A program made the translations under genes and the position numbers. This document shows positions 30,585 through 39,179 of a stretch of DNA of 64,000 bases, in pieces. The stretch covers positions 1-64,000 of the forward strand of contig JAWVEY010000008.1 of the NCBI GenBank assembly GCA_033856515.1, written 5' to 3'. Each line of letters begins with the position of its first letter. Position 1 is the first letter of the stretch. A model generated the notes under the pieces. It made no database searches and was not told the DNA's origin. It worked only from the letters and a program-made list of their open reading frames with translations. The stretch comes from JALZKA01 sp033856515 (GTDB taxonomy: Bacteria; Actinomycetota; Thermoleophilia; Solirubrobacterales; 70-9).

Positions 30585-31867
30585 GGGCCAGAGGATACGA
30601 GTGTGTCCCCGCCGGTCACTTCCTCGAGCAGGGGCTGCGAGAGCCACTCGCGGATGTGCTCGTAGGTCTGCGGGTTGTTGAGCAGGCGGAAGTGGCTGGC
30701 GCCCTGGACGTGCTTGGAGTCGCCGTGGGGCTTTCCGTCGCCGTCCAACGGGCTCGCCGCGCTCGCCTTGCGGACCAGGACGTCGCCGATCAGTGCGGCG
30801 AGCGGATGGCGCTCCGAGGCCGTGAGCCCGCCTGAGACGAAGTGGTAGGAGACGCCCGGCACTGGCGCAAGCGGCGCCGAGTAATTGCGCAGCGGCTCAT
30901 GCGGGTCCCTGTCCATCCAGTCCTCGTCCCGGAGGTACCCGAACCGAAGATCCTGGATCCCCACGCTTCTGAGCTCGAGGAAGTCGGCGAACGGCTTCGC
31001 CTCCGGCACCCGCTTGAATGCCCCACCACCGGCGTTCACAACCTTTTCGAGCCACGAGCCGGTGTTCGGTGCGCCCAGGCAGATCACGTGCTTTGCATTG
31101 CGGACCCAGCGCCGGTCCGCTTCAGCGGCCTCGTGGCAGGCGCTGCGCGCGATCAAAGCGCCCATCGAGTGCCCGATCAGCGACACCTCCTCGATCTCCA
31201 CGGGCCACTCGCGACAGAGCTCCTCGAGCAGCCAGGAGAGCCGCCGGCCGTTCTCGGAGATGTGGAGGCCCGAGTTGTAGCGCAGGTAGAGCGGGCTGAA
31301 TCCGAGGTCGTCGCGGAGCTTCTGGCCGTAGGTGCGCGGCGCCGGCCCCTCCACTTCTGGATCCGCCTTCGTGCCGAGCCACCACGCCTCCTCGGTCTCG
31401 CACAGCCCGTGCACGAAAATCGCGAGCCGCGGCGTCGTGTGGTCGAACGCATCCTGGATCGACGCGCGCGTGCATTCGACGTCGCGGTAAGGCAAACGGA
31501 GCGCCATTTTCACCGCGAGCGGACTCCCCTCCTCCTCCAGCCGGTCGCCGATCAGGCCGTTGATGGCGGCTTGGGAACGGCGCCCAAAGCCAGAGTCGCT
31601 GACGGCTGTGCGTTCCTCCGCGCCCCCCGCAACCCGCCCTGCCGCCGAGATCGCCGCGCCGGCGCCCTTACCGCCGAGCTTCAGCGCGCCGAAGACGCCC
31701 GCCGAAACCGCGTCGTGCGCCTGCCTGACCACGCTCGAACCCTCGCCAAGCGCCGTAAAGACGCGCTCGGAGATCGCGGAATGGACGCCCTGGATGGGGC
31801 TCAGAAGCGCTTCGTCTGCGTATCGCCCCGCCAGGTCGCCGAGCGCTTTCAGCTCTGAGTCAGGCAC
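30581..31867 (-). CDS. Alpha/beta hydrolase, PGAP1/lipase-like
   Basis: 428 residues. The N-terminal 120 residues are helical and Ala/Gly-rich (LKLGGKGAGAAISAAGRVAG), without a signal peptide. The hydrolase domain follows: oxyanion region IFVHGLCETEEAWW, nucleophile elbow LIGHSMGALIARSACHEA with Ser234, and ICLGAPNTGSWLEK. Candidate C-terminal His is in HVQGASHFRLLNNPQTYEHI. The fold resembles PGAP1-type and lecithin:cholesterol acyltransferase-like lipases. The glycine-rich N-terminal segment may associate with membrane or lipid bodies, which is speculative. Confidence 0.8.
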   Translation of the reverse strand: MPDSELKALGDLAGRYADEALLSPIQGVHSAISERVFTALGEGSSVVRQAHDAVSAGVFGALKLGGKGAGAAISAAGRVAGGAEERTAVSDSGFGRRSQAAINGLIGDRLEEEGSPLAVKMALRLPYRDVECTRASIQDAFDHTTPRLAIFVHGLCETEEAWWLGTKADPEVEGPAPRTYGQKLRDDLGFSPLYLRYNSGLHISENGRRLSWLLEELCREWPVEIEEVSLIGHSMGALIARSACHEAAEADRRWVRNAKHVICLGAPNTGSWLEKVVNAGGGAFKRVPEAKPFADFLELRSVGIQDLRFGYLRDEDWMDRDPHEPLRNYSAPLAPVPGVSYHFVSGGLTASERHPLAALIGDVLVRKASAASPLDGDGKPHGDSKHVQGASHFRLLNNPQTYEHIREWLSQPLLEEVTGGDTLVSSGP

Positions 31868-31924
31868 GCGTTGCGCAAGATAGCGACGGCGCAGGCGGAA
31901 CGTCGGCCCGGGTTCTTCTGGCCT

Positions 31925-33640
31925 CTACCTCTTCTTGACGATCTTGAAGGATGCGCGCGCCGGTGTGGGATCGTCGACAGCTCCCGCCGTGGCGTAGACG
32001 TCGAAGGTGTGCTTGCCGGGCTTGAGTTTCTGCGTCGTGTGCGGCGACGTGCACGATGCGTAGTTGTTCTGGTCCACTCGGCACTGGAAGGTGGCGGGAA
32101 GGATGGTCGCCTCGAACGTGATCGTCGGGGTCTTGTCCGTGCCCTTCTTCTTCGGAGGCTTGATGATCGTCGTGTCAGGCGGATCGGGTGGGTCGACGAC
32201 GGCGTCCACTGTCCAGGTGTAGGTCGCCGCGCCGGCGAGCGTCTCGCTGTTGGCGAGCGCATCGATTCCGTACACCTTGAATGTGTGCACCCCGTCGGGG
32301 ATGTTCGTGTACGAGATCCCGCCAGGGGTGTTGCAGTCGACCTCCGCGCCGGTGTCCAGCTTGCACTTGAAGGTCGCGCCAGCCTCGGCGTGGTACGTGA
32401 AATCAGCCGAGTTCACGGTCGACACCGGCTGCTGTGGGCCGCTGTCGATGGTTGTGTCGGGCGGGATCCGGTCAATGATCCAGGTGTGTGTCGCCGGTGC
32501 TGCGTCGTCCTTGTTGCCGGCGAGGTCGGTCGCGAACACCGTGAAGGTGTGGGACCCGCTCGCAAGGCCGCTGTAGCTCTTTGCTGCGCCGGCGCTGCAT
32601 CCCTCCAGAGGCCCAGTGTCGAGCTTGCAGGTGAAGGTCGAGTCCGGCTCGCTCGAGGTGAACCCGAAGTTGGCGGTCTGCGAGGTGGTCGGACTCGCCG
32701 GCTTCGTGGCTGGGGTGATCGTCGTGTCTGGCGGCGATAGGTCGATGACCCACGGGTAGGTCGCCGGCGTCGGGTCCTCGACGCCGTTGAGGACTGCCCG
32801 CACGCTGAACGTGTGGGGCCCCGCCCCGAGCGGGCCGGCGTACGACTTGGTGCTCGTGCAAGCGCTGAAGCTCGGCTCGCTGTCGAGCTTGCATTGGAAG
32901 GAGAGCCCCGGCGTTCCCGGAGCGTTGCCGGGCGAGTTGAAAGAGAAGTCCGCATTCGTTCGATTGGTCGGGCTTGTTGGGTTGCCCGTGATCGCGGTCT
33001 CCGGGCACCCAGTCTCCGTCGGTGTCACGAGGTTGTTGCGGGGACTCGGCGTCTGCTCGGTGAAGTCCGCCGCACTGTCGAAGGTCATGTCCGCAGGCAC
33101 GTCGAGCAATGTCGCGCAGCCGCGGTCGATCCTGCGCTCGAGCGACTTGCCCGCCGTGACCCCTGCTGGTGAGGCTGGGTTCCCTGTCGCGAGATCGGGC
33201 ACCGTGCCGGTGAAGTTGCCCCAGGTCACGCAGTCGAGCGCCTCGTTGTCCGGGTACGTGTCAGAGATGAAACAGACGGCACCGCCCGTGGGCGGAATGT
33301 TCAAGCCCGAGTCCGTGAAGTCGGGGGCGCCGCTTGCGGCGGTGTCGCCGAGGAGCACGGTGCGTTGGCTGTGGCCATCCGCCACGTCGCTCGGGAAGGC
33401 GTAGCTGTCGATCTGGGCGCCGGTTGGTCCGTAGACCACCACATGGTCGTCGCCCACGAGGTTCTGGCCCGCGGCGTACATCTGTAGCTCGACGAAGCTG
33501 GTGTCCGCAATGGTCCCGGGGAAGACCTCGCGGATGCTCATGAGGTGATGGTCAGCCGACGCGGGCGCTACCGACGAGGCCATCCAGACGACGCACGCCA
33601 TCATGACGGTTATCCCACGCCGACGGGACCTCCCCAACAC
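31925..33640 (-). CDS. Large exported protein with four Ig-like repeats
   Basis: 571 residues. A signal peptide (GITVMMACVVWMASSVAPAS) leads into a lamin-tail-like domain (about 30-200: MSIREVFPGTIADTSFVELQ, GKSLERRIDRGC). Then four Ig-like repeats of about 90 residues follow. Each holds one Cys in F-x-C-K/R-x-D and a second about ten residues later (FQCKLD, FTCKLD, FKCKLD, FQCRVD), and ends HTFxVxAxD. The last lacks a full linker and ends KIVKKR. This is a surface or secreted adhesin-like architecture; no anchor motif was seen. Confidence 0.78.
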   Translation of the reverse strand: MLGRSRRRGITVMMACVVWMASSVAPASADHHLMSIREVFPGTIADTSFVELQMYAAGQNLVGDDHVVVYGPTGAQIDSYAFPSDVADGHSQRTVLLGDTAASGAPDFTDSGLNIPPTGGAVCFISDTYPDNEALDCVTWGNFTGTVPDLATGNPASPAGVTAGKSLERRIDRGCATLLDVPADMTFDSAADFTEQTPSPRNNLVTPTETGCPETAITGNPTSPTNRTNADFSFNSPGNAPGTPGLSFQCKLDSEPSFSACTSTKSYAGPLGAGPHTFSVRAVLNGVEDPTPATYPWVIDLSPPDTTITPATKPASPTTSQTANFGFTSSEPDSTFTCKLDTGPLEGCSAGAAKSYSGLASGSHTFTVFATDLAGNKDDAAPATHTWIIDRIPPDTTIDSGPQQPVSTVNSADFTYHAEAGATFKCKLDTGAEVDCNTPGGISYTNIPDGVHTFKVYGIDALANSETLAGAATYTWTVDAVVDPPDPPDTTIIKPPKKKGTDKTPTITFEATILPATFQCRVDQNNYASCTSPHTTQKLKPGKHTFDVYATAGAVDDPTPARASFKIVKKR

Positions 33641-33671
33641 ACCTCCATGAAACCACTTCGCTGAACGGTTT

Positions 33672-34106
33672 TCAAGCTCCGGTTTGCGTTTCTACGCTGC
33701 CCGGCATGGTTTCGGCCGGATTGGGCTCAAGGCCCTTGGTCAGGTGGAGATAAGTCTGGAGCGCTTTGGGCTTCAGCCTCTCCCAGACGAAGCCGGAGTT
33801 GATCCTGCCGCCCACGTACTTGATCTCGGGCGCAACGACGGAGTGTGCCTTCTCTCCGTCCGCATGCGCTAGCGCAACAGTGACTCGGTACCAGGGCGCG
33901 ATGGTCTTGGGCGGCTCATCCGGCTTCCCGCTCATGACCTTGGGCGGGAAGATCAGCGGCCGGCGCTCGAAGTTCCAGTGCTTCATCGACGTCTTCGAGC
34001 ACGCGTCCTGTCCGCAGACCTCGACCCACTTGAGGCCCTTGGCGTCGGCTCCTGCCGGCACGGCCAGCAGTCCGAGAACGGCTGCGATCATGGCCATGCG
34101 TCTCAT
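33672..34106 (-). CDS. Exported hypothetical protein
   Basis: 144 residues with a signal peptide (MAMIAAVLGLLAVPAGADA). The mature protein has a WVEVCGQDACS pair of cysteines and PWYRVTVALAHADGEKAHSV, then GRINSGFVWERLKPKALQTY. I do not recognise a family. TACCCT lies eight bases before the ATG. It follows the Ig-repeat gene's upstream region on the same strand and may be separately transcribed. Confidence 0.62.
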   Translation of the reverse strand: MRRMAMIAAVLGLLAVPAGADAKGLKWVEVCGQDACSKTSMKHWNFERRPLIFPPKVMSGKPDEPPKTIAPWYRVTVALAHADGEKAHSVVAPEIKYVGGRINSGFVWERLKPKALQTYLHLTKGLEPNPAETMPGSVETQTGA

Positions 34107-34164
34107 CTATGAGGAGGGTACGCCTCGGCGGGCGGCTTAGGTCCCCGTGTGCAAAGGTTGGCCC

Positions 34165-34608
34165 GTGACTCCCGCCGGCTACTCGGGGACTCCGCTTCCC
34201 AAGAAGCTCGGCATCAAGGAGGGCGACCGCGTCGCGCTGCTCAGGGAGCCCGACGGCTTCCGCGAGACGCTCGGCGAGTTGCCCGACGGCGTTCACATCA
34301 CCACGCGGGCGGGGCGCGACACCGACGTGCTCGTCGCCTTCTTCACGCGCCGCGCCGAGCTCGAGAAGCGACTGCCGAAGCTCATGGACGCCCTCGACGT
34401 CGACGGCGGCCTGTGGATCTCCTGGCCCAAACGCTCCTCGGGCGTCGAGACGGACATCACCGAGGACACGCTCCGAGAGGTTGGCCTGCCGCTCGGCCTG
34501 GTCGACAACAAGGTCTGCGCGATCGACGAGACCTGGTCGGGCCTTCGCCTCGTCTACCGCAAGGAGAACCGAGACGCGGTTCGAGCGGAACGACTGCGCC
34601 GAGAGTAG
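34165..34608 (+). CDS. DUF3052 family protein
   Basis: 147 residues: AGYSGTPLPKKLGIKEGDRV, then ELPDGVHITTRAGRDTDVLV, LMDALDVDGGLWISWPKRSS and LPLGLVDNKVCAIDETWSGL. This matches the actinobacterial DUF3052 family of unknown function. GTG 34165 fits the family N-terminus; a GTG at 34147 would add six residues. The stop codon runs straight into a perfect 12-bp terminator hairpin. Confidence 0.85.
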   Translation: MTPAGYSGTPLPKKLGIKEGDRVALLREPDGFRETLGELPDGVHITTRAGRDTDVLVAFFTRRAELEKRLPKLMDALDVDGGLWISWPKRSSGVETDITEDTLREVGLPLGLVDNKVCAIDETWSGLRLVYRKENRDAVRAERLRRE

Positions 34609-34636
34609 GAATTCCCGCACATATTGCGGGAATTCC
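34608..34636. terminator. Perfect 12-bp hairpin between convergent genes
   Basis: GGAATTCCCGCA (34608-34619), loop CATAT, TGCGGGAATTCC (34625-34636). It starts on the last base of the plus-strand stop codon and ends 13 bases before the minus-strand stop, so it can serve both genes as a bidirectional terminator. Confidence 0.8.
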
Positions 34637-34649
34637 ACCTTTCGGCGAG

Positions 34650-35501
34650 CTAGAGGCGCTCGGTGACCGCTGGCTCCTCGCAGAAGGCGGCGATTTCGCG
34701 GGAGAGCTTGCCTCCCTGCCAGGCGAGCGGTGACTCGCCCTCTTCCTCGCTGATCATGCGCGCCCCGGGGATCCGCTCGGTCCACTCGACCGCAACGTCC
34801 CACGGGTGGCCCGGATCGGCCTCGTCGTGGCTGGCGACGACGAGCGTCGGGACCTCCAGGCCTTCCAGCGCGTCCAGGCCGTCGAACGGCACTGAGACCG
34901 TCACCTCACGGAGTGCCCGCGCAACCGCGTCGAGATCCTTGTGGAGCGCCAGACGCGTCCGCGCAAGCCGTAACACGACTTCGCGCCACTCCGGGTTGTG
35001 CGAGCCGTCGTCGTAGACCTCGATGAATCCCTCCACCCCGCCGCGCTCGAGGCCGCCCGCCAAGCCGGCCCAGTACTCGATCGTTTCTTCGGACGGCGGC
35101 TCTCCACGTGACGCCGGCCCGATCGCCACGAGCCCCGCCACCCGATCTGGCTCTGCCAAGGCGAACGCGGCCGCCGTGTGCGCCCCCATCGAGTGTCCGG
35201 CCAAGACGACGCGATCCCCCTCCCCCACTTCGGCGGCAACGGCCGCCATGTCGCTCGCGAGCGTCTCGTACGTGTACTCCTCCCCCTCCGGCGCGGGATC
35301 AGACTCGCCGTGGCCGCGCGCGTCGTACATGGCGGACGTAAGGCCGCGGCGCTCCAGCAGAGACGACCCGTGGGTTACATAACGACGCGCGGCCGTTATC
35401 CCGTGCGCCTGCAGGACGGCCGGCCCGTCTCCGGCCGACTCGCCGCGAAGGACGTTGCCGCCAGGGGCACGCACCTCGAACGGGCGCGCCTCGCTAGCCA
35501 C
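34650..35501 (-). CDS. Alpha/beta hydrolase
   Basis: 283 residues. Features: HGITAARRYVTHGSSLLERR, YDARGHGESDPAP, nucleophile elbow VLAGHSMGAHTAAAFALAEP with Ser104, and an acidic plus His segment near VVASHDEADPGHPWDVAVEW. It belongs to the broad esterase/lipase/dehalogenase-type superfamily without an obvious substrate. GTG start three bases after the cyclophilin gene, in the same operon. Confidence 0.85.
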   Translation of the reverse strand: MASEARPFEVRAPGGNVLRGESAGDGPAVLQAHGITAARRYVTHGSSLLERRGLTSAMYDARGHGESDPAPEGEEYTYETLASDMAAVAAEVGEGDRVVLAGHSMGAHTAAAFALAEPDRVAGLVAIGPASRGEPPSEETIEYWAGLAGGLERGGVEGFIEVYDDGSHNPEWREVVLRLARTRLALHKDLDAVARALREVTVSVPFDGLDALEGLEVPTLVVASHDEADPGHPWDVAVEWTERIPGARMISEEEGESPLAWQGGKLSREIAAFCEEPAVTERL

Positions 35502-35504
35502 CCC

Positions 35505-36176
35505 CTAACCCTCTTCGATGGTGACCGAATTGATGATCACGGGCTCGAGCGGATCGCCTGATCCGTCCGGATTGCCCTGCGCCTCGATCGCCTCGACCAC
35601 GTCGAAGCCCTCGGTCACCTCACCGGCGACGGCGTAGTCGGGCGGCAGACCCGCATCGGGCACCGTCACGACGAAGAACTGGCTCGCTGAGCGCCCTGGC
35701 GGCTCCACCGGAGACTTGGCCATCGCAACCACGCCCTCCGTGTAGGAGGTGTCAGCAGGAGGAGGCTCGTCAACCGTGTAACCGGGGCCGGGACCCGTAC
35801 CTGTGCCGGCGGGGTCTCCTCCCTGGACGACGAAGTTGGGAATGATCCGGTGGAAGGGCGACCCGTCGAAGACGCCGTTCTCGGCCATGTATTCGAAAGA
35901 GGCCGTCGTCATCGGATTGTCCTTGGTGGCCAAGGTGATCTCGAACGCCCCGCAGGTGGTGTCGACGACGGCCACAAGATCCTCGGCCGAAGGCTCGGTT
36001 GGCGGCGGATCGAGGTCGAACTCCGTTGGCGCGGGCACATCCACGCTCTCGCAGGGCGAATCCGTCGATGATGTCTCCTCAGCGCCTTCCGACGATGAAT
36101 CGTCATCGCCGCCGCAGGCTGACAAGACCAGCCCAAGTGCGACCAGGAGCGCAGCGATGAACGCGAGCGGCTTCAA
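35505..36176 (-). CDS. Cyclophilin-type peptidyl-prolyl isomerase lipoprotein
   Basis: 223 residues. The lipobox VLSAC puts the lipidated cysteine at residue 21, followed by an acidic/Ser linker. The cyclophilin domain (about 65-223) has TCGAFEITLATKDNPMTTAS, the active-site FHRIIPNFVVQGGDPAGTG and ASQFFVVTVPDAGLPPDYAV. It should catalyse proline isomerisation outside the membrane, helping folding of exported proteins. TTG start with a TAGCCT box nine bases upstream. Confidence 0.88.
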   Translation of the reverse strand: MKPLAFIAALLVALGLVLSACGGDDDSSSEGAEETSSTDSPCESVDVPAPTEFDLDPPPTEPSAEDLVAVVDTTCGAFEITLATKDNPMTTASFEYMAENGVFDGSPFHRIIPNFVVQGGDPAGTGTGPGPGYTVDEPPPADTSYTEGVVAMAKSPVEPPGRSASQFFVVTVPDAGLPPDYAVAGEVTEGFDVVEAIEAQGNPDGSGDPLEPVIINSVTIEEG

Positions 36177-36219
36177 GACGCCGCAAGGCTATCCGCCAGC
36201 CCGGTGGCATTATCCAGCG

Positions 36220-36879
36220 GTGGCGCAAGCCGAGGAGAGACAACACCGAGGCCGCTACGACCGCATCCGGGTCGTCGGCAGAACCCTCAACAGCACGGTC
36301 GCTCGCGCGCCGTGGCTCTGGCCGGTGCTGAAGTACCCGATGCGCCGCTACTTCGACCAGCTGGCGCTCGGATGGGATCAGCGGACGGGCGCCGGCTCCA
36401 CCGAGCATCTGACGTCGCTGGCGACCGCCCTCCTGCACGTAACGCCCAAACCCGAACGCGTTCTCGACCTCGGCACCGGCACTGGCGAGGCTGCGCTCCT
36501 TGCCGCCCGGGAGTTCCCGCGCGCCAGCGTCCGCGGGATCGACGTCTCGGAGGAGATGATCGCGCTCGCCAAGAAGAAGGTCGGCCTTGACCCCGACGGG
36601 CGCATCGCCTTCAAAGTCGCGGACGCCGCCCGGGTCCCATGGCCCGACGACTCCTTCGACCTCGTGATGCAGATGAACGTGCCGCCCTTCTTCGCCGAGA
36701 TCGGCCGCGTTCTCCGGCCGGGCGGAAGCGTCGTCGTCGCAGCCAGCTGGGGCGTCGAGACCCCGTTCTACACCCCGGAATCCGTGCTGAGACGCGGGTT
36801 CGCGAAGCATGGCGTCGACGAGCACGTGCTGGGCGAGGCCGGACACGGCACCTACTGGGTCGGCCGCGCTCGAGAATAG
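36220..36879 (+). CDS. Class I SAM-dependent methyltransferase
   Basis: 219 residues. A short N-terminal helix region (LKYPMRRYFDQLALGWDQRT) precedes motif I VLDLGTGTGEAALLAAREFP, then VRGIDVSEEMIALAKKK, WPDDSFDLVMQMNVPPFFAE and VLRPGGSVVV. Substrate unknown. GTG 36220 is preceded by CATTAT six bases upstream. The cyclophilin promoter lies divergently in the same 43-bp gap. Downstream, the DAG-kinase-like gene starts nine bases later. Confidence 0.85.
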   Translation: MAQAEERQHRGRYDRIRVVGRTLNSTVARAPWLWPVLKYPMRRYFDQLALGWDQRTGAGSTEHLTSLATALLHVTPKPERVLDLGTGTGEAALLAAREFPRASVRGIDVSEEMIALAKKKVGLDPDGRIAFKVADAARVPWPDDSFDLVMQMNVPPFFAEIGRVLRPGGSVVVAASWGVETPFYTPESVLRRGFAKHGVDEHVLGEAGHGTYWVGRARE

Positions 36880-36888
36880 ATTCACCCC

Positions 36889-37782
36889 GTGTCCGCCGAG
36901 CCCACGCACGTCCTCCTGGTCAACCCATCCGCGGGCGGGGGACGCGCGAGCAAGCTTCTCCCCCACGCGCAGGCGGCGCTCGCCGATGGTGGCGTCGAGC
37001 ACCGGCTGGTCCTGACCGAGAACATCACCCATGGCCGCGATGAGGCACGCCGGGCCGCCGAGCGCGGGCAGACCGTAATCGTGATGAGCGGCGACGGCCT
37101 GATCGGGCAGGTCGGGGGCGAGCTCGCGAACACCCGCTCCGCGCTGGGGATCATTCCCGGCGGGCGCGGGAACGACTTTGCCCGCGTCGTCGGCATCCCC
37201 GACGACGTCGAAGAGGCCGCTGGGATCATCGCCGGCGGCGCGACTCGTCAGATCGACGTCGGCGAGGCGAACGGCGTGCGCTACCTGTGCATCGCAAGCT
37301 GCGGCTTCGACTCGGATGCGAACCGCATCGCGAACGAGGCGAAGCGCGTCAAGGGGCAAGTCGTCTACGCCTACGCCGCACTCCGCGCCCTCGCTGCCTG
37401 GAAGCCTGCGACCTTCACCTTGACCCTCGACGGCGAACGGGTGGAGGTCACCGGCTACTCGGTGGCCGCGGCGAACACCAAGGCCTACGGCGGCGGCATG
37501 ATCGCCGTCCCGAGCGCCGTGCCTGACGACGGATTCATTGAGGTCAGCGCAAGCGGGAACGTCTCCAAACTTAGGTTCCTTCGGGGCCTGGGCCAGGTCT
37601 TCAAGGGCGAGCACATGGAGACGATGCAGGTGCGAACCTGGCGCGTCTCGGAGGTCACCATCGAGGCTGACCGCCCGTTCTCCGTTTATGCCGACGGAGA
37701 CCCTGTGGCGGACCTCCCCACCACCTTCAGGATCCTCCCAAGCGCCCTCCGTGTGATCGTGCCTCCCGACTCGGCGCCATGA
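36889..37782 (+). CDS. Diacylglycerol/lipid kinase family protein (DagK catalytic domain)
   Basis: 297 residues. The ATP-binding and catalytic motifs are VNPSAGGGRASKLLP, VIVMSGDGLIGQVGGELANT and IIPGGRGNDFARVVGIPDD, followed by the C-terminal beta-sandwich ending VYADGDPVADLPTTFRI. The family phosphorylates diacylglycerol or related lipids. It overlaps murT by four bases, so it is translated with the lipid II amidation genes; a role in recycling undecaprenol or lipid at the wall is possible but unproven. Confidence 0.9.
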   Translation: MSAEPTHVLLVNPSAGGGRASKLLPHAQAALADGGVEHRLVLTENITHGRDEARRAAERGQTVIVMSGDGLIGQVGGELANTRSALGIIPGGRGNDFARVVGIPDDVEEAAGIIAGGATRQIDVGEANGVRYLCIASCGFDSDANRIANEAKRVKGQVVYAYAALRALAAWKPATFTLTLDGERVEVTGYSVAAANTKAYGGGMIAVPSAVPDDGFIEVSASGNVSKLRFLRGLGQVFKGEHMETMQVRTWRVSEVTIEADRPFSVYADGDPVADLPTTFRILPSALRVIVPPDSAP

Positions 37783-39179
37783 GCGCGCCACCCGCCACAG
37801 GCCCCGGCTTCCGGGCGAAGGTCGCGGTCGCACGCGCAGCGGGCAACCTGTCGCGGCGCTCTGGTCGCGGTGGCGGCACGACGCTGCCCGGACGCATGCT
37901 CCTTCGCATGGCGCCCGACGCGATCGAGCGCCTGGGCTCGCGCCTCACCTCGGGCTCGACGGTGATCAGCGCCACGAACGGAAAGACCACGACGGCCGGC
38001 ATGCTCGCCTCGGCCCTCCAGCAAGCTGGACGGAGGCCCGTTCACAACCGCGCCGGGTCGAACATGAGCTGGGGCGTGGCCACCGCCCTCCTCGAGCAAG
38101 AGGGCGCCGAAGGGCTCTTCGAAGTCGATGAGGCGTGGCTGCCCCGGATGGTCGAGGCGCTCGACCCAGGGCTCATCGTTCTCTCCAACCTCTTCCGTGA
38201 CCAACTCGACCGCTATGGGGAGCTCGAGCATCTCGCTGACGAGTGGGCCGAGATGGTCGAGGCCCGGCCTGCCGGCCTCGTCCTGAACGCAGACGACCCG
38301 CTCGTGGCAGACCTGGGACGCGACTCGGACCTGGCGCGCCGGCCCAACGTCACGTACTTCGGGATCGAGGATGCGTCGCAGGCGCTGCCCGGCCTCCAAC
38401 ACGCCCACGACGCGAAGCACTGCAGACGCTGCGGAGCGCCGTATGCGTACGAGCGGGCCTTCGTCGGCCACCTCGGCCACTACACGTGCCCCAACTGCGA
38501 CGCCGATCGACCCGCGCCGGACGTGGCTGCGACCCGGATCGAACTCGACGGCATGCGCGGCTCGCGTGTCGAGGTCTCGACGCCCGATGGGACGCTGGAG
38601 ATCCATCTCCCCCTCCCCGGCCTCTACAACGTCTACAACGCGTTGGCGGCGCTCTCGGCGGCGATCAGGCTGGGCGTGGAGCCGCAGCAGGCCGTCACGG
38701 GCCTCGAGCGCACCGAAGCCGCCTTCGGGCGGGTCGAGACCGTCGACGTCGCGGGCAAGCAGGTCTCGATCCTCCTGATCAAGAACCCCGCCGGTGCCAA
38801 CGAGGTGATCCGGACTCTCCGCCTCGAGAACGAGCAGTACGGCGGCGGCAATGGCGTCCACCTGTGGATCGCTCTCAACGACGGCATCGCCGACGGGCGC
38901 GACGTCTCATGGGTCTGGGACGCCGACTTCGAACTCCTCGCCGGATCGGTCGCGAGCGTGACCTGCGCCGGGACACGGGCTCCCGAGATGGCGGTGCGCT
39001 TGAAGTACGCGGGCCTCGACCCAGCCGGCATCACCGTCCACGACGACATCCCCGGGTCGCTCGATCGCGCCGTCGCCGAGACTCCGGAACGCCTCTTCGC
39101 GCTCCCCACCTACACCGCGCTCCTCGAACTGAGGACCCTTCTCTCCGAGCGCGGCCTGGTAAAGGCGTACTGGGAATGA
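37779..39179 (+). CDS. murT: Lipid II isoglutaminyl synthase, MurT subunit
   Basis: 466 residues of the Mur-ligase-related MurT family. The ATP P-loop ISATNGKTTTAGM is at 63-75. A MurT-typical Cys4 zinc ribbon is inserted (CRRCGAPYAYERAFVGHLGH, then TCPNC). The DUF1727 C-terminal domain begins near LLIKNPAGANEVIRTL. With GatD it amidates the alpha-carboxyl of D-Glu in lipid II. ATGA overlaps join it to the DAG kinase gene upstream and a methyltransferase gene downstream. Confidence 0.95.
   Translation: MSAPPATGPGFRAKVAVARAAGNLSRRSGRGGGTTLPGRMLLRMAPDAIERLGSRLTSGSTVISATNGKTTTAGMLASALQQAGRRPVHNRAGSNMSWGVATALLEQEGAEGLFEVDEAWLPRMVEALDPGLIVLSNLFRDQLDRYGELEHLADEWAEMVEARPAGLVLNADDPLVADLGRDSDLARRPNVTYFGIEDASQALPGLQHAHDAKHCRRCGAPYAYERAFVGHLGHYTCPNCDADRPAPDVAATRIELDGMRGSRVEVSTPDGTLEIHLPLPGLYNVYNALAALSAAIRLGVEPQQAVTGLERTEAAFGRVETVDVAGKQVSILLIKNPAGANEVIRTLRLENEQYGGGNGVHLWIALNDGIADGRDVSWVWDADFELLAGSVASVTCAGTRAPEMAVRLKYAGLDPAGITVHDDIPGSLDRAVAETPERLFALPTYTALLELRTLLSERGLVKAYWE

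Noticed and set aside
30842..31858. Plus-strand open frame opposite the PGAP1-like hydrolase
   Set aside because: Antisense to a gene with a clear GHSMG elbow; no start signal of either type seen and no family features.
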